Shown here one piece after another: positions 34,619-45,589 of a DNA stretch of 64,000 nucleotides. The stretch spans positions 395,719,853 to 395,783,852 of the forward strand of contig NC_092872.1 of NCBI RefSeq assembly GCF_028372415.1, written 5' to 3'. This DNA is from Notamacropus eugenii. Taxonomy: Eukaryota; Chordata; Mammalia; Diprotodontia; Macropodidae. A model generated the notes under the pieces. That model had not been told where the DNA came from and made no database searches. It worked only from the letters and a program-made list of their open reading frames with translations. The position numbers were made by a program, and so were the translations under genes. Position 1 is the first letter of the stretch. Each line of letters starts with the position of its first letter.

Positions 34619-35407
34619 TATCTAAAGAAATAAAGTTAAGGGGTGAAAGAGGAATATATTGGGAGAAGAAAGAGAGAAATGGCAAATTATGTCATAAAAA
34701 AGGAAGAAAAAGCTTTTTCAAAGGAGGGAAAAATGGGGAGGTGAGAGGGAAAAAGTGAAGCTCATTCTCATCACATTTGGCTTAAGAAGGGAATAACACA
34801 CACACTTAATTTCATATGAAAATCTATCTTACACTACAGGAAAGTAGGGGAGAAGGGGAGAAATGAGATGTGGGGGGGATGGTAGAAGGCAAATGGGAGG
34901 AAGGAGTAATTAGAAGTAAACACCTGAGGAGGATGACAGTCAAAAGAGAGAATAAAATAAATGGGGAGGCAGAATAGGATGGAGGAAATTATAGTTAGTC
35001 TTTCACAACATGACTTTTATGGAAGTCGTTTGCATAATTGAACATGTATAACCCATATTGAATGGCTTGCCTTCTCAGTGGGGATGAGTGGGGAGGGAAG
35101 AAGGGAGAGAAATTGGAACTCAAAGTTTGAAAAATGAATGTTAAAAATTTTTACATGAAACTGGGAAATAGTAAATATAGGTAATGTGTATGTAAATCTG
35201 TCTTTCCCTACAAGAAAATAGAGGAGATGAGGATAAGGGAAGGGAGGGGTATGATAGAAGGGAGGACAGATTAGGGGAAGAGGTAATCAGAATGCATGGT
35301 GTCTTGGGGTAGGGAAAGGGGAGAGTTGGGGAGAAAATATGGAACTCAAAATCTTGTGGAAAATGAATGTTGAAAACTAAAAATAAATTAATTAATTTTT
35401 TAAACAA

Positions 35408-36039
35408 AGAATTCCTTGACTGACTGCAATATTTTACCTGGGATCCTGGCTGCAAAGTCACTGTGGCTTAAGCTCCTGTGACTGGAAGGGATCACTTGGG
35501 CACCTAGACTTCATAAAAACTAGTAATACAATGCAGATACAATACAGTTTCTTGAAGCCAGGGTAAAAGAGAGAGAACAAAGAAAGGAAGTCCCCAGTTC
35601 ATTTCATAATGCCTGTGACCCAATATACAGATCTCATGTTTTAGCACATTTTATCACCCCTTTTCCTTTGGTAGACATAGACTCTAACAGCAACTCAGGA
35701 TTCATTTTCTTTTTTGGAATTTGGCTATTATTTTGCTTAGCATTAAATGACTTTTTGTGTCTACCTAGAAATAATAGCTCTCAGCTCTGATATCTTCTAT
35801 AGATTTTTTATGCAATTTACTTTTGTGCATTGAAATTTTTATGAAATAAATATACAATCAGAACCTACACAACTTGGTTTGGGTGCATGTCTTTATTCTA
35901 GTAGTGTAAAAAAGAAAATAGAAAAAATAATTAGAAGAAAATACATTGCTAGTCATGGAATTTATAACACTTTGAATAATCTGTATTAGTACTCATATCA
36001 TAACTATAATAAATTACTTTCTCCTCCCCCATTAGTAGT
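35408..36039. other. HAL1 right duplication and unassigned AT-rich interval
   Basis: Begins with AGAATTCCTTG (35408-35418), the right target duplication of HAL1 copy 1. Nothing else recognised. Confidence 0.5.
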
Positions 36040-36796
36040 ATTTTCTTTTTTGAATTATGTGTAAAGTTTTCAACATTCATTGTTATAACATTTTGAATTC
36101 CAATTTTTTTCCATTTCTCTTTCCTTTCACAGCAAGCAATCTGATATGTTATATATGTTCAATCATGTTAAACATATTTATACATTAGGCATGCTGTGAA
36201 AGAAGATTCAGAACAAAAGAGAAAACAACACAAGAAAGAGAAAAAAGAAAATAGTAAGGCAAAACAATATGCTTCCATCTGCATTCAGACTACAGTTCTT
36301 TCTCTGGATGTAGACAGAATTTTCCATTATGAGTCTCTTGGAATTTTTTTGGATCATTGTATGGGTGAGAGCAGCTAAGTTTATCATCATTGATCATCTC
36401 ACAATGTCTCACAATGTTGTTACTGTGTACAATATTCTCCTGCTTCTGCTCACTTCACTCAGCATCAGTTCATGCAAGTCTTTCCAAGTTTTTTATAAAC
36501 ATTTTTGTAGAAATATATCACTTTTCCCTTTTTAATGATCTCTTTGTGATACAGACCTAGTAGTGGTATTGCTGGATCAAAAAGTAAACACAGTTTTACA
36601 GCCCTTTGGCTATAGTTCCAAATTGCTCTCCAGAATGGCTGGATCAATTCACAACTTCAACAATAGATTAGTATTCCAATTTTCCTACATTTGCTCCAAC
36701 ATTTATTATTTTCCTTTTATGTCATATTAGCCAATCTGATAAGTGTGAGATGGCACCTCAGAATTGTTTTTATTTGTATCTCTCTAATCAGTAGTG
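36040..36796 (-). mobile_element. Old LINE-1, minus strand, 3' part
   Basis: On the minus strand, 36040-36460 is an old-type L1 3' UTR (GGAATTCAAAATG, then AATGAATGTTGAAAAC near the end), and 36465-36796 is the ORF2 C-terminus. Translated pieces include [35 protein letters not shown] and an LQTLQ-like decayed stretch. About 200 bp of ORF2 end is deleted. The same element resumes at 42512, after the hAT transposon. Confidence 0.85.
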
Positions 36797-36804
36797 ATTT
36801 AGAG
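36797..36804 (+). repeat. hAT 8-bp target-site duplication, left
   Basis: ATTTAGAG, repeated at 42504-42511. The young L1 contains the unoccupied equivalent on the other strand (GCTCTAAATCACTATTGG, 28353-28370). Confidence 0.9.
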
Positions 36805-37439
36805 CAGCTCTTCTTAAACTATGGGGTTGCATAGCTGGTAAAAAATTGGGAAACAAAAAAAAGTTTTCTGAACTTGCAATGACCAAAAATTAATTCAAAA
36901 CAAAATGCATGATCAATCCTAGGTGGTTCTGGCAGTGCTTAATTGCAGCCTTGGTTATGAACATACAGCATGCACATTTTGCACTCCTCATGTCATCATA
37001 CCATACAAAGCTGATAAATGCTACCAGAAGCACCTCAGCTTAGATTTGAGACTGTTGTATGTTAAGAGTTGCAGTGTTTTACTGTACATGCAAAGTTTTC
37101 TACTCTTACAGAAGCATTGTAATTTTATGACAAAAGATAAAGACTTTTAATATTTTCCTATTGTCGTTTCTCAGTATGTATTAAATTAGTATATCTTTGG
37201 ATCATATTGTGTTAGCATATGTAGTTTTAAAAACTACTGTTTTCTCGTTTTGTAGAAAGATAATTGTTTAATTCCAGCAAGTAAAGACAAAAGCCCTCTA
37301 ATAATATTTCTCTACCATCACTGCTGTATATCTGTGTAAATGTGAACATAATTTTTTAAAAGCACAGATAAATGTAATTTCATAAACTAAAACTAGTATT
37401 TATTTGAAAAATTATTATGATATTTATATTTTAGGACAA

Positions 37440-38760
37440 AAGTATACCTTTGGTTGGGGATAGCTGGCTAAATTTGGATATAAAAGGTAAAAATACTGAT
37501 GATAATGAGGAAGAGTCTTCACTATCAGGTTGTAGTACACCTAAATTGACAAGAAAAAGAAAATATGTTAAATCATTTTTCTGATATGGATTTACTTCTA
37601 ATGATAATGATGCTGTAGAAAAACCTTTTTGCTTAATTTATAATGAAGTTTTGGTTGCAGAGAGCATGAAACCAGTCAAACTAAAAGCAACCACACTAAA
37701 AGCAAACTAAAATGAAAGTGACATCTTAATATCAACTATGCAACGAACTACAATAAGCAAAAGGCATATTTTAAATGACTTTTAAAATCTTCAAATAAAG
37801 AAAAACAATGTTTTGAGAAATGTTACTACCAATTAAGAATATTTACTTCCATATTGTAAAACTTCTTATTTAATTTCAAAAACTGAAAATCCCTAGGTGA
37901 TAGGAGATCTCTTGTTACCTGCTGCTATTAAAATGTGAGAAACAGTTCATGAGAAAAATGGTAGGAATAAAATCCATGAAATTCCTTTATTACTTGATAC
38001 TATTTCCAAAAGAATTTCTGAACTTTCAGCAGTTTATTGCCAGGCTTAAGGGCAACCCAAAGTTTCAATTCAATTAGATGAAAAAACTGATAGCTCTAAC
38101 AGTGTGCAGTTGTTACTCTAAGATATATTTATGAAGGAAGCATATATGTGACATTATTGTTTTGTCACCCTTTGGGGGGGCACATGAGTGAGGAAGATGT
38201 ATATTTTAAATTTGATGAATTTTTCACACATGAAGTTTTACAGTGGAAAAATTGCTCTGGAGACTGTACAGACAATACTGGAGCAATGATGGGTGAAAAT
38301 GGTGAATTTGTATCAAAAAGTTAAAAGTGGTGGTAATAAAAATATCACTTTTACTCACTGCATGATCCGTTGGGAGTCATTCAAAGCCAAAAACATATCA
38401 TCAGAAGTATATGTTATACTTTGAGACACTATCAAAATCAATAACTTCATTAAAAGCTGTGCCCTTAACAGTTATTGTTTTCAGAGCTTTGGAAAGACAT
38501 GAACTCTGATTACAAAAGTTTATTACTATATTCAGAGAAAAGGTAGCCCTCAAGAGGTTGAAATTTAAATAAATTATTGAAATTAAAAAATAAAATTGTT
38601 ATATTTTTGACTGTGCACAAATCTGATTTTGCTAATTTTTTCCCTTATGATTTAGGGCTTTCAAAACTGTGTTATTTGTTGGATATTTTTGAAAAACTCA
38701 ATGATTAAAACATGTCAAGGAAAAACAAATGGTAACATATTCATATTAAAAGATAAAATT
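37440..38760 (+). pseudogene. hAT-Charlie transposase, N-terminal and catalytic part
   Basis: Decayed DDE/RNase-H-like transposase. Around 37555-37690 lies a BED-type zinc finger: RKYVKSFF, YGFTSNDNDAVEKPFC, then EVLVAESMKPVKLK (one cysteine of the usual pair is replaced). Then come LLPAAIKM, IPLLLDTISKRISELS, and VSIQLDEKTDSSN, where the Asp of QLDE is the expected first catalytic residue. ENGEFVSKS is followed by HCMIR-like and INFIKSCALNS-like segments. FEKLND precedes a frame reading NIFILKDKI, where the HAL1 inserted. The layout matches domesticated relatives such as ZBED5 and SCAND3. Many stops make it non-functional. Confidence 0.85.
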
Positions 38761-38761
38761 G
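38752..38761 (+). repeat. HAL1 copy 2 target-site duplication, left
   Basis: GATAAAATTG, repeated exactly at 41775-41784, inside the transposase KDKI codons. Confidence 0.93.
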
Positions 38762-40875
38762 GTTGGGTGAAACCAAGATAGTGGAGTAGAAAGACACATA
38801 TACTCTAACACTTTCCCCATGGCTGACAAAATACCTGTAAAAATGACTCTCAACAAATTCTGGAGCACCAGAAGCCATAGATCTACAGAGATTTCCAGCC
38901 AAAGGTAACCTGGAAAGGTTAAAGGAAAGGTCTATCCCATGGGACACTGAGCAGAGCTGAGGCCAGCTCTGGCCACATGGTATGGACCAGAACAGGCCTT
39001 GGGGGACGAATGCCCAGCAGGAAAGGTCCCAGATCCCTCAACCCACAAGCAACAAAGAAAGCTTCAAAGGTCAGTGTGGGAGGGCTTTCCCAGCTGGGTG
39101 AGAGGGATGTGGGGTCCCCCCAACACTGGCCCCAAGCAGTGGCAGAGGCAGCAGCAGCAGGGGCAGTGGGCAGCTACAGTGGACATGGAAGCAGCCTGGG
39201 TCCATTGTCCCAGCAGCTCAGCTTAAAGTCTCTGGGGGAATTGAGCAGGGGATCTGGACATCAGCCTTCAGTGGCAGGCTGCCCCTGCCTAAAGCCATTG
39301 GGGTAATTGAGCAGCTGATCTGAATCTCAGCCTTGAGCACAGTCCTGGGGGTAGGAGGAGCACTAGAACCCTCCTCTTGACAAAGGATTAAGAAGTCAAG
39401 TAACTGTCTGGGAAAATGCCTAAAAAAGGGGAAAAGAAAATAAGACCATAGAATGTTACTTTCTTGGTGAACAGGTATGTCCTTCCATCCTATCAGGATG
39501 AGAAAGGACATTGCATACTGTCAGAGGAAGTCAAGGCTTCTGTCTCCAGTACCTCCAAAATGAATATGAAAGGGGCTCAGGCCATAGAAGAGCTTGAAAA
39601 GTGAGTCAGCAGCTTGCTAAAGGACAACCAAAACAATGCTGAGGAAAATAACACCTTTAAAAATAGGCTAATTCAATTGGAAAAAAAATATGTCAAAGGC
39701 CCTCCCTCCAAAGGGGACTTAAACTTGGCTTAGAAAATAGAAGACCTTAAAAAACAAGTTAGCAGCTTACTAAAGGAGAACCAAAAAAACACTGAGGAAA
39801 ATATCAGCTTTAAAAAGAGGCTAACTCAATTGGAAAAAGAGGTGCAAAAAGCCAATGAAGAGAAGGAGGTTTTAAAAAGCAGAGTTAGCCAAATGGAGGA
39901 GAAAGTTCAAAAGCTCACTGAACAAAATAATTCGTTTAAAGAGAGAATTGAGTCCAGGAAAAAGAGTGACTATGAATTAAACCAAAAAGTTAGTAAACAA
40001 AACCAAAAAAAAAAAAAAAAAAAAAAAGCAGAATTAGCCAAATGGAAAAGGAGGTTCAAAATCTCACTGAAGAAAATAGTTATTTAAAAATTACAATGGA
40101 ACAGATGGAGGCTAATGACTTTATGAGAAACCAAGAAATCACAAAATAAAACCAAAAGAATGAAAAAATGGAAGATAATGTGAAATATCTCATTGGAAAA
40201 ACAACTGACCTGAAAAATAGATCGAGGAGAGACAATTAAAAATTATAGGACAACCTGAAAGCCATTATCAAAAAAAGAGCCTAGACATTATCTTTCGTAA
40301 AATTATCAAGGAAAACTGCCCTGAGATTCTAGAACCGGAGGGCAAAACAAATATTGAAAGAATCCACTGATCACCTTCTTAAAGAGACATGAAGAGAGAA
40401 ACTCCTAGGAATATTGTGGCCAAATTTCAGAGTTCTCAGGTCAAGGAGAAAATATTGCAAGCAGCTGGAAAGAAACAATTTGAGTATTATGGAAATACAA
40501 TCAGGAAAACACAGGATCTGGCAGCTTCTACGTTAAGGGATTGAAGGGATTGGAATGTGGTATTCCGGAAATCAAAGGAACTGGGATTAAAACCAAGAAT
40601 CAGCTACCCAGAAAAACTGAGTATAATGCTTCAAGGGAAAAATGGTCATTCAATGATATAGAGGACTTTCAAGCATTCATGGTGAAAGGACCAGAACTGA
40701 ATAGAAAATCTGACTTTCAAACACAAGAATCAAGAGAAACATGAAAAGGTAAATAGGAAAGAGAAATCATAAAGGACTTTCTAAAGCTCAACTGTTTGCA
40801 TTCCTACATGGAAAGATAATATTTGTAACTCTTGAGACTTTTCTCAGTATTTGGGTAGGTAGAGAGATTATGCGT

Positions 40876-40910
<35 letters not shown>

Positions 40911-41774
40911 GACAGAGAATACAGATTGAATTGAATCAGAAGGGATGTTATCTATAAAAGCAATAAAAGAAAATTCAGGGGTGAGAGAAGAAAATTTTGG
41001 GAGGGGAAACGGAGAAATGGAATGGGACAGACTATCACTCATAAAAGAGATTAAAAAATCTTTTTCAATGGAAGAGAAAAGGGAGGAGGTGAGATGGGAA
41101 AAGTGAGCTTACTCTCTTCACATATGGTTTAAGGAGGGAATAGCATGCTCATTAAATTTGATATGAAAATCTATCTTACACCACAGGAAAGTAGGAGAGA
41201 AGGAGACAAGTGGGGTGAGGGTGATGATAGAAGGGAGGGAAAATGGGAGAAGGGAGTAACTAGAAGTAAACACTTTTGAGAAGGGATGAGGTCAAATGAG
41301 AGAATAGAATAAAAAAAAAGGAACAGGGTAGGATGGAGGGAAATATAGTTAGTCTTACACAACATGACTATTATGGAAGTCTTTTGCAAAATAATACATA
41401 TATAGCCTGTATTGAATTGTTTGCCTTCTCAGGAGGGATGGGTGGGGAGGAAGGCAGGGAGAGAAGTTGGAATTCAAAGTATTAGAAATGAATGTTGGGA
41501 ATTGTTATTGCATCTAACTGGGAAATAAGAAATACAGGTAATGAGGTATAGAAATTTATCTTGCCCTACAAGAAAAGAGAGGAGATGGGGATAAGGGAAG
41601 GGTGGGGTGTGATAAAAGAGGGGGCACATTGAGGGAAGAGGTAATCAGAAGCAAGGTGGTATGTGGTGGGGGAAAGGGAGAGATGGGGATAAATATTGTA
41701 ACTCAAAAATTTGTGGAAATGAATGTCGAAATCTAAAAATGAATACATAAAATAATTAAAAAATTTTAAAAAAT
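38762..41774 (+). mobile_element. HAL1 copy 2, inserted in the hAT transposase
   Basis: Starts GTTGGGTGAAACCAAGATAG, like the L1 5' end; 5' UTR to 39415, decayed ORF1 to 40744, purine-rich 3' tail to about 41774 ending in GAATGTCGAAATCTAAAAATG. There is no ORF2. An exact 10-bp target duplication fixes both ends. A (CA)n tract at 40876-40906 and an A23 run at 40005-40027 are internal expansions. It supplies the unoccupied-site comparison for the LTR in copy 1. Confidence 0.92.
39416..40744 (+). pseudogene. HAL1 copy 2 ORF1, decayed
   Basis: ATG at 39416 begins PKKGEK-like sequence leading into an IECYFLGEQ-like segment, parallel to IESYFSKED of copy 1. Two rounds of an E-N-N/I-T/S-F-K-N-R-L-x-Q-L-E-K unit at about 39630-39690 and 39790-39840 indicate duplication in the coiled coil. 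An open piece at 39830-40087 includes EKVQKLTEQNNSFKERIE and then the A23 run (polylysine). C-terminal pieces include ELGLKPRISY-like, FNDIEDFQAFMVKGPELNRK and SDFQTQESRET. Frameshifts and stops disable it. Confidence 0.85.
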
Positions 41775-41784
41775 GATAAAATTG

Positions 41785-42230
41785 AAAGTTTTGCTAAAAA
41801 ATCTGGAGCAATAGGGTGAAAAATGGTGCTTTATAAATGTTCACAGCTACAGATGATTTTATAATTAATTTGATTGTAAGAGTTATAATTGATCATATGA
41901 AGTGCCTGGAGATAAAGTTTCAGAAAAAACTTCCCTTCAAATTTTGATTCTAAAAAACTCAGTTCGATTCATAAACTACACTCAGTTGAAATAAAAATGT
42001 CACCTGTCATTAAAAGTTCAAGAAAAATTTGCAGAGTTATCAAGCAACAAGGTTTAAAATTTAAGCTTCCTAAAAAGTTGTTTAATGAATTTTGGCTTGG
42101 GATTAGGACAGAATTTCCAATAATTTCTGAAATGTCCCTAAACACCTTTCTGCCATTTTGTACTACATATTTATGTGAAGCAGCTTTCTCAACATTGATG
42201 ATTATAAAGTCAAAATATCAATAAACTCTG
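41785..42230 (+). pseudogene. hAT-Charlie transposase, C-terminal dimerisation domain
   Basis: Resumes with ESFAKKSG after the right HAL1 duplication. Positions 42085-42224 read FWLGIRTEFPIISEMSLNTF, then PFCTTYLCEAAFSTLMIIKS and KYQ, the conserved hAT C-terminal dimerisation motif (family: LPFSTTYLCE.GFS.L..IK.KYR). Stops and at least one frameshift precede it. Confidence 0.88.
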
Positions 42231-42511
42231 AGAAACATTGTCAGTATCAAATATTCAACCAATATTCATCTTTTCATGTAAAAAATAACAACTAAATTAT
42301 CTCATTAACATGCAAATTTCCTTTCATTTTAAAAACACCAAAAAAGAATTGTTTTTAAATGAATTTCTCTAGTATTAATTACCAGCAATTATTTGATTTG
42401 TGTACCTATTTTATTTGGTTTTATATATCTGTATACCCAGTGTCACATAAAAATTTCCTGGGCTAAAAGCAGTCATGAGTGGAAAAACCTTCAGAGCAAT
42501 TAGATTTAGAG

Positions 42512-43138
42512 CGTTTTTTTTTTTCATGTTATAGATAGCTTTAATTTTTTTCTTCTGAAATATGCCTATTCCTATCCTTTGACAACTTACCAACTGAGGA
42601 ATGACTTGTATTCTTATAAATTTGACTCAATTCTCTATATGTTTGAGAATGAAGCCTTTCTCTGAAACACTAGCTATAAAAATTATTTCCCAACTTTCTG
42701 CTTTCCTTCAAATCTTGGATGCATTTCTTTCATTTTTGCAAAAAAATTTAATTTAATGGAATCAAAATTATTTATTTTGCATTTCCTAAATTTCTCTATC
42801 TCTTGTTTTGTCATAAATTATTCCCTTCTTCATAGATGTGATAGGTAAGCTATTTCTTCCTCTCCTAATTTGCTTAAGGTATCCTTCATTTATGTCTAAA
42901 CCATGTAGCAATTTTGACCTATCTTGGTACCGAGTATGTATTGGCATTGGTCTATGGCTAGTTTTTGCCATACTATTTTTTGATTTTCCCAGCAGTTTTT
43001 ATCAAATAGTGAGTTCTTAATCCAGAAGCTATAATCTTTGGGCTTATCAAACAGTAGGTTACTGTAGTAATTGACTACTGTGTGTTGTGTTCCTAACCTA
43101 TTCCAATGATCCATCACTGTGTTTCTAAGCTAGTACAA
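42512..43138 (-). mobile_element. Old LINE-1, minus strand, 5'-ward part of the same element
   Basis: On the minus strand, 42896-43117 reads [30 protein letters not shown] and [12 protein letters not shown], matching the young L1 ORF2 C-terminal third. 42520-42560 gives YNMKKKNALNL, adjoining the residues at 36780-36796 once the hAT is removed. The element stops near 43138, consistent with 5' truncation. Confidence 0.85.
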
Positions 43139-43496
43139 ATATTAAGTTGCTATCATTAACAAACATCAACAGTTAGCTCAACCATCAGAAGTGTTTGAAT
43201 ATGCTTATTTTTTGCTTATAGTCCGTGTGTTTATAAATGTTACAAAGTATACTCTTCCATACAAATAATTAATAATTCTCTTTTGAACTGCTCAGTTACA
43301 CAAAATTTTTACTAATAATGAATACAATTCACTTGCCTCTAACTATTGATCAAAAGGAAATTTTAGATAGGCGATACTAGAAACCAAAGAAATCTTAGCA
43401 ATCATTTCACGAATATTTTATTTTTTTAGGAGGTGAAATGGTACTAAGCATAGAGTTTTCCAATAATTAGAAAACTGACTTGCTTGAATGTGTGTG
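43139..43496. other. Unassigned AT-rich interval
   Basis: No gene or repeat recognised. Confidence 0.5.
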
Positions 43497-43797
43497 TGTT
43501 CATTCTTCCTTGCCTATGAAGACCATGCCGTCAGAGAAATGATGACACGGCTCACACTTAATTTGTTTTGAATGAGGGAGGGCTGTGCAGGTCACCAGCC
43601 TCACTTCTCCTCCAGAGCCATCTGAATCCAGTGACCACATATTCATCAGGATGACTGGAGATGACCCAGGATGAGGCAATTGAGGTTAAGTGACTTGCTC
43701 AAGGTCACACAACTAGTGAGTGTCAAGTATCTGAGGTGAGATTTGAACTCAGGTCCTCCTGACTCTTGCACTGGTGCTCTATCCACTGCACCCCTAG
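43497..43797 (-). mobile_element. Marsupial tRNA-derived SINE, long form, minus strand
   Basis: On this strand it runs from GAAGACCATGCCGTCAGAG through GAGGGAGGGCTGTGCAGG, CACTTCTCCTCCAGAGCC, CAAGGTCACACAACTAG and GATTTGAACTCAGGTCC (reverse of box B) to CTATCCACTGCACCCCTAG, the reverse of the tRNA-like head. I associate this long form with Australian marsupials (WSINE/Mar1-like), which supports the organism call. Confidence 0.88.
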
Positions 43798-43800
43798 AAA

Positions 43801-43934
43801 GAAAGAGAGAAAGAAAGGAAGGAAGGAAGGAAGGAAGGAAGGAAGGAAGGAAGGAAGGAAGGAAGGAAGGAAGGAAGGAAGGAAGGAAGGAAGGAAGGAA
43901 GGAAGGAAGGAAGGAAGGAAGGAAGGAAGGAAGA
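43801..43934. repeat. (GGAA)n microsatellite
   Basis: About 29 uninterrupted GGAA units from about 43816, after a short GAAA/GAGA lead. Its open frames in several phases are artefacts. Confidence 0.97.
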
Positions 43935-44003
43935 AAAAGTATTCTACTTGTGGGTTTGATAACAATAATTAGAAATACTGATGACCCCAAATATTATTTT
44001 GAG

Positions 44004-44400
44004 ACATTCATTCAATATATATTTATTAATCACCTGTTAGGTGCCAGGCATAATGCTAGGTACTGGAGATAAAATCTAAGCAAAAGACAGTCCCTGCCCT
44101 CCAGCAATTTATAAGGAGTTTAATGGGGAAAACATTATGTCAATAAATGTATACAAGGCAAGCTATATACCCAGGAGTAGGATGTAATTAAAAATGGGAA
44201 AGCAGTGGAATTAAGAGGAATTAGAATAGAAAGTAAGATTTCCATACCAATTTAAGGGAAGACAGGGATTTCTATAGTAAGAACAGAGGACGGAGAATAT
44301 TCCAGGAATGGAAGACAGCCAGGGAAAATTCTGAAACTGAGAGATGGAATATCTTGTTAATGATTAAGAGTATTTAACATATGCTCCTGGATACCCTAGG
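44004..44400 (+). repeat. Second copy of the unnamed dispersed repeat
   Basis: Starts TTCATTCAATATATATTTATTAATCACC, then GGTGCCAGGCATAATGCTAG, AGACAGTCCCTGCCCTCC, and later GAATATTCCAGGAATGG and GACAGCCAGGG. Same family as 9898-13010. Confidence 0.55.
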
Positions 44401-45589
44401 AACCACTGGGGTTTTGTTTTGTTTTTGTTGTTGTTGTTGTTGTTTTGTTTTTTTTAACTGAATGGGGGAAAGCAGAGGATGATATGGTGACTATAATGTG
44501 TTGGGAAATATTTGTAACTTCTATCAGTGAAAAAAGTCACAGGTTTGGCTAATACTACTGTGATCTGTTATCTGTAGTCACAACTGAAAGAAATACTACA
44601 TTCACTTTAAAGGTTATCAACAATAAAGGTGCAATTTTTCACAATTAAATTCATAAACCCCCTGAAATGTGTCATAGTACACCATCCTTGAACCCCAGAT
44701 GAAGAACTCTTGCATTAATAGAATAATTTTAACATACAAAACAATACACAGAAAAATAGTAAAATCTCAGTGATAAATCTTCAATTAAAAAGTCTTCATA
44801 GTACTGATAGCTTGATATTCAGATTTAAAATATATGCTAAAATAGTTATGCAATATAATCTAAGAAGAAACCTATCAGCAAGAAGATTAACAGGCAAATA
44901 ACTCCTCAGATTCAATTTATGGACACAGAGAAGTGAAACAGTTGAGGTGAAAAGTAATCAAAAGCATATGCTAAAAAGATATAACATAGAGTTAGTGATG
45001 TACTGATTAGTGATAATACAGATAACCTTGTGAAAACCAGCTCATTATTTGGCAGACTGCCACAGAAATATTGGCATATCCAACTAGTCACCACGGAACA
45101 CATAGGTTGTAAGGAATTAATTATATTAAGCTATCCAATTGCTTCTTTCTATTTAGAATATGAACCTTGTTCTTTGATAAATGGATATTAATTATTTCAG
45201 AGGAGGGAAAAATCCATGCAGTATGCCATCGGAACATAACTATAGTGGAAGATGGTTTGCTTTGACTACTGTGCAGATCTTTCCAAGAATGCTTAAAAAT
45301 CAAGATAAATTTAGAGCTTTGTGAACTTGTCAAGGAAAGTAGGTATGAAGAGGTAGAATTATGTGGGGTCCTAGATAAAGTTTTGAAATAAGTCAAGCTT
45401 GTCTTCTTTTTTCCTTCCTTTCTCCTCTGTATTTTCTTCTCTATGGACATATCTTTTCATGTGTTTAGCGGCTTCCAAAGTTTTCTTCTAATCTCAATTG
45501 TAAAATTTGCTTCCTTATCCTTGTAAGATAACTAATTCAGAATTGTCCCTTCTAAGGAATCTAATAGATATTTCCATTTCAAGCATTAT
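44401..45589. other. Unassigned interval
   Basis: Contains a GTTTTG/TTG low-complexity patch at 44410-44455. No gene recognised; the ORF at 45121-45450 (minus) has no family signal. Confidence 0.5.

Larger units (their letters stand above)
32200..35407 (+). mobile_element. HAL1 (half-L1) copy 1, carrying a solo LTR
   Basis: A non-autonomous L1 relative that has a 5' UTR and ORF1 but no ORF2. The 5' end GCTGGAGGATGGTGGAGTAAC parallels the young L1 start. The 5' UTR runs to 32778, ORF1 to 33839, and a purine-rich 3' tail to the terminal AAAATGAATGTTGAAAAC and AATAAATTAATTAA. The tail ends like the older L1 3' UTRs at 8318 and 36040. An 11-bp imperfect duplication flanks it. ORF1 is decayed. 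A 601-bp LTR sits in the tail at 34012-34612. Confidence 0.88.
36805..42503 (+). mobile_element. hAT-Charlie DNA transposon, decayed, split by HAL1 copy 2
   Basis: The 5' terminus CAGCTCTTCTTAAACTATGG is of hAT type and lies exactly at an 8-bp target duplication, as expected for hAT. The 3' end (about 42460-42503, with GAGTGGAAAAACC) is worn. The transposase starts about 37440. Excluding the 3-kb HAL1 insert, the element is about 2.7 kb, normal for an autonomous Charlie. It sits inside a minus-strand L1. Confidence 0.88.

Noticed and set aside
37440-42230. The hAT transposase as a domesticated host gene (ZBED-like)
   Set aside because: Many stops, a degraded zinc finger, transposon ends with a target duplication and a 3-kb HAL1 insertion all show a dead transposon.
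43646-44072. ORFs of 68-114 codons on both strands, FLPS or GRKE repeats
   Set aside because: Translation of the GGAA microsatellite; the same holds for 54092-54459 and, with ATCC units, for 59997-60225.
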